Source of the DNA: Vicia villosa
Lineage: Eukaryota > Streptophyta > Magnoliopsida > Fabales > Fabaceae
Assembly (NCBI RefSeq): GCF_029867415.1
Contig: NC_081180.1
Span: forward strand, 24,018,808 to 24,082,807
DNA: 64,000 bases
Direction of reading: 5' to 3'
Shown one piece after another: positions 60,101 through 64,000 of the stretch; the first letter of the stretch is position 1; each line of letters starts with the position of its first letter. Made by a program: the position numbers and the translations under genes. The notes under the pieces were generated by a model that searched no databases, was not told the DNA's origin, and saw only the letters and a list, made by a program, of their open reading frames with translations.

Positions 60101-61345
60101 TTTTAGACTGTGATTATAGATATTGAGACAATTCATAATGTCAAGATAATTTTTTTCATCAAGAAGACTTACTCCCAATTTTATTATAGATGTTAGTGTA
60201 TATGTGTTTGTGGTATTTATGATGTTTTTTCTTTGTTCTACTTATAATAGAATATTTAGAGTCACGTGTTTTACTTGCCTTTCTTATCTATAAAGGCATA
60301 TGATAGTGCAAATGCCATTTTCATATTTGTATTAAACGCATCTATCACCTTTATTCACTTTTTACCCATTTGATATCATTAAGTTATCAAACTTTTCATT
60401 TCATTACTTTGGAGCGTGTTTTAGGCTATACAGAGGCTTATCTAACTTACAGACCTTGTGTTTCTTTCCCGTGAATTACAAACCCTTCTATTTGGTCCAT
60501 ATAGATATTTTCTTCTAAGTCACTATTAAAAATTTTTTTAACATCCATTTGGTGTACTATTAAGTTATAAATAACATCAATTGGAATAAGTATTGTAATG
60601 GATGTAATTCTAGTGATTAGAGAAAAATAAATCTATATTTTCTCTTTACCTAAAACCTTCACCAACAATGCAAGATTTGTACTTATCAATTGTTCCATCA
60701 AGTTTTAGTTTCTTTTTTCAAAACCCATTTACAACCAATTGATTTGCGAACAAAAGGCAAGTCTACTAAGTGTCAGGTCTTGTTAGATTCTAGAGAATCT
60801 TTTTAATCGTTAATAGCTTCTTGTTACAAATCTACATCCAGAGATGATAAGGCTTCTTGAAAATTTTATAGATCTTCTTGTATTGTATAGACTGAATAAT
60901 AAGGCCCATAGTATTTAGTAACTCTTACTCTTTTACTTTGATGAAATTATGTTTCTACTTCGTTGTTGTATTCGGTGCTTCTTATCAAAAGAATGTAATT
61001 TGATTTAGTACCCTCACTATTTCTTGATTTGAAAGAAAATTTTCTTCATCAAAATCAACATTATTTGAATCTAAGATCTCTTTAGCATTTATTTCACAAC
61101 ACCTATATGCCTTGTTGTTTGCTGCATACCCATGAATACACATTCATAGGCTCTACAAGCAAGCTTAACTCGTTTCATATATGGAATTTTGACTTAAGCA
61201 AAACAACCCCAAGTTCTAAAGTAAGACAAGTTTGGTTGTATTTTCTTCAATATCTCATAAGGATATATCTTATTTATAGACTTGGGAACTATACTCAGGA
61301 CATATCAAACTGTCAATAAAATCTCCCCCACTATTGAGAAGCAAC
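60100..61345 (-). pseudogene. Degenerate copia integrase end and reverse transcriptase
   Basis: On the minus strand, PKSINKIYPYEILKKIQPNL and FRTWGCFA (about 61290-61200) are the copia integrase C-terminal region. They are followed by KLACRAYECVFMG and, much further on, IVHQMDVKKIF and EGFVIHGKETQGL of reverse transcriptase (about 60540-60440). Stops and frameshifts are frequent throughout. The protease piece of what is probably the same element is at 62126-63250. Confidence 0.6.
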
Positions 61346-61429
61346 ACCAGAATTCAACATAATAGCAACAACTAGTTCAACAAGAGTTCAATTCATTCTT
61401 TCTGTTTAACATTCATTTAGGGTTTGATT

Positions 61430-61985
61430 GGCAATGAGAAGAAATTGAAAAGAGAGAAATAGGTGAAAGAGGGTTAAATTTACCCCCCTGTAATAGAGTT
61501 GATTTGATATATTGATTAGTATAAGAAAAATGTATATAAAATAGAGAAGAAAGAGGTGTTGATTATTTTTAAAAATACCAAAAATACCCTTAGTTAAAAA
61601 AATTTAATAAAAAATTCATTTATTAAATAACTAAATTCAATTCTAGTAATTTAATGGAATTACATTAATTTTAAATTAATTAACATTATTATTATATTAT
61701 AATTAAATTAGTTCCTAAATTAACCAACAAAATAATTTTTTTAAAAATATAATAGAAAATAAGAGAAATAATATTGTAAGAACAAAAATAAGGGTGGAAA
61801 TGAAACAATAATAGTTATCGACTCCTCTCTCATCTTTCTTAGCTAATTTGAGGAGAAGATAAAAAGGTGTGAGACTCACAATTTTTAAGTCTCTCTTGTC
61901 TACTTCACTATATTCCAAACAAGAGAAACATGTCATCTCTTCTCTCTTTCTCTCTTCCTTACTTCTCTCAAAACAAACAGAGGGT
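61430..61985. mobile_element. Candidate TIR element (MITE)
   Basis: The left edge GTTTGATTGGCAATGAGAAG and the right edge, reverse-complemented TGTTTGTTTTGAGAGAAG, can be paired imperfectly for about 40 bp (GAGAGAAA-rich). The interior is AT-rich. TTA flanks on both sides would suit a Harbinger-type TSD, but the extreme ends do not pair well. Confidence 0.4.
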
Positions 61986-62419
61986 TAAGGAGAATATAGT
62001 GCAGTTGTATGATGAATAATTTAATGTTGTTTGTAAAATTAATTAAATAAACTATAATCATACACAACTTTCCAATCACTATAAAACTACTTAATTCATT
62101 ACTAAATATCTTAAACATAGAAATTTCACAACAACAAAAAATCATTCTTAGTGATTGTGCACAAATTTATCCCAATAGACTGACTAAATCCTGCCTTTTT
62201 CAAAAGAAAACCAGAAATAAGATTCTTTATAATCTTAGTTGTATGCATGACATCCTTCAAGATTAAAGTCTTTTCAGAGGTAAACTTCAACCCCATTTCT
62301 CCAATATCACCAACAATATTGGTGTGGGCAACACCCAACAACGCTTTCTTATCGGTGTATGTTTTAAGCATTAATGATCATAACAAACATAACGAATGGG
62401 GCCAATGTCTATCCACCAA

Positions 62420-63020
<601 letters not shown>

Positions 63021-63435
63021 CCCATCAACTATCAGATTCGCCAATCATGTTGATTTTAGTGATCATAGCAATAAATTACTTATCTGTCAAGTTAACATGT
63101 GCATTAAGGGTATCACAAGGTTGTTGCCTATTAGTTGGAGTAATTGGGGCCATTGAAGGGTTCTCATTCTTAATTCAATTTACAACATTGCAATTTTGAT
63201 TCTTTAATTATTTTCCAAATGGCTTCAAAATTATACTGAATTTCTTTTTGTTGTTTGAAATAACCAAGAATTTTTCTTTTTGATCTTGTCCCTAAGATTC
63301 TTCTTCAATTCGAAAGCAAATAATCAGACTCTCAATTATAATTTTTTTATGGTGAAGCAAAAAATTTTAAAAAACTTTCAAACTTTAAAAAGATTATTAA
63401 TCTATTAAAAAAATGAAAGAAAAATAAATGCAAAA

Positions 63436-63602
63436 TAGGTGGGCGGGCAAGGCCGCCGCCGACAAACCCGCCATCTTGACGGGGCGGACATGAATTTTAT
63501 GCTCATTTTACTTGACGGACTTGCCCGTTTCGCTCTCTTTTTGAAGGGCTTAAGGCGGGGTGGACACGGAACGAGACGCACAACCCGTTTTGCCACCCTT
63601 AA
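63436..63602. mobile_element. Partial MITE, GGCGGG-rich, one end visible
   Basis: The right end, reverse-complemented AAGGGTGGCAAAACGGG, is the start of a common plant non-autonomous TIR family. The inner part is rich in GGCGGG/CCCGCC words. The partner end at about 63436 is not clear and no TSD was found. Confidence 0.45.
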
Positions 63603-63689
63603 TGGAGAGATATTAAAGCTATAATCAAAAGGCCTGGAGTTCAAAATTCCTTAGTACCATAGTCAGCAATGTTAGGCACATATGTGTGA

Positions 63690-64000
63690 CGGGGACACAT
63701 TTTGTTCAGGTCTGGGCCAAGCAGGCCCACTACGCACAATGGGGCCGAGCAGGCCCAATTCCATAGCATGGTCAAACAAGCCCAATTATTCAAGGCCCAA
63801 TAAATGCTTCAGCAGCCACTATGGGGTCAATTCCACGTGAGAGCACGTGGTCAAACTAACTGCTAGGGTTTCTGGTAACTACCTCCGAACCCTACGCGTG
63901 CTCATCCAGAACGTGAGAACCACCTGCTGACGCGACCCTAGCATTAGGGGTTCTGGTAGTTTCCTAGCACGTGGGCCTCCAATTGGATCTGACCCAATTG
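63690..64000. other. LTR-like sequence running off the window
   Basis: This GC-richer sequence has repeated GGCCCAAT/AGCAGGCCCA words, CACGTG-type boxes (63835-63850 and 63970) and no coding frame. It reads like the U3 region of an LTR that continues beyond the window. No boundary can be proved. Confidence 0.35.

Noticed and set aside
63640..63660. B-box-like GGAGTTCAAAATTCC, possible tRNA or SINE
   Set aside because: No A-box at the right distance and no tRNA fold visible.

Overview
This is a repeat-rich, AT-rich nuclear window from a flowering plant. A legume is the best guess, because the retrotransposon, MITE and plant-mobile-domain (PMD) families look like those of temperate legumes. 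That is inference, and the species cannot be named from sequence alone. Only one ordinary host gene is present: an 18-exon, complete peroxisomal beta-oxidation multifunctional protein of MFP2 type (1361-6556, + strand). Its exons join in frame to 723 residues and end in the peroxisomal signal SRL.

The rest is almost entirely transposable elements, many with exact boundaries that I fixed from terminal repeats and target-site duplications (TSDs). From left to right: a Mutator-type MITE (152-668); a 1.55-kb hAT-type element (7636-9186); a decayed element carrying a MAIN-LIKE/PMD gene (about 9330-12620, - strand); a second, different PMD pseudogene on the + strand (14203-17805) broken by a TRIM-like retroelement (15743-16719); a very young but internally dead Ty3/gypsy element with 2530-bp LTRs (20325-27843); copia debris and a 37-bp minisatellite (27849-30205); a hAT element containing a tRNA-like pol III promoter (30826-31578); a small element built of palindromes (about 32190-33490); a gag-only copia element (33623-38784); an LTR element carrying one intact chimeric ORF assembled from several host genes (39915-43631); an old Tat-like gypsy element split by a CACTA transposon that carries pieces of three host genes (44384-49217); small MITEs (51628-51898, 52491-52697); a second MAIN-LIKE/PMD element bounded by palindrome arrays (about 52870-55790); a LINE 3' end (56291-56811); a CACTA element nested in a MITE (57069-59031); and degenerate copia sequence cut by further insertions up to the window end.

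The most notable content is gene capture by two unrelated transposon classes side by side. The LTR element at 39915-43631 has identical 257-bp LTRs, TSD ATATT and no retrotransposon enzyme. It has an uninterrupted ORF of about 1047 residues in which I recognise an FG-nucleoporin-like segment and pieces of a SKU5-similar multicopper oxidase-like protein, a VHS/ENTH trafficking protein of MTV1 type, and the PP2A scaffold subunit A. The CACTA element at 44384-49217 (TSD CAA) holds spliceable exons of a nucleobase-ascorbate transporter, an alpha/beta-hydrolase and the N-terminus of an AUGMIN subunit 4-like protein, all on the - strand.

A second theme is a recurring palindrome centred on ATGCAT. 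It flanks both MAIN-LIKE/PMD elements and also occurs without the PMD gene in a shorter element. This suggests a TIR transposon family that carries PMD genes and has palindromic subterminal repeats.
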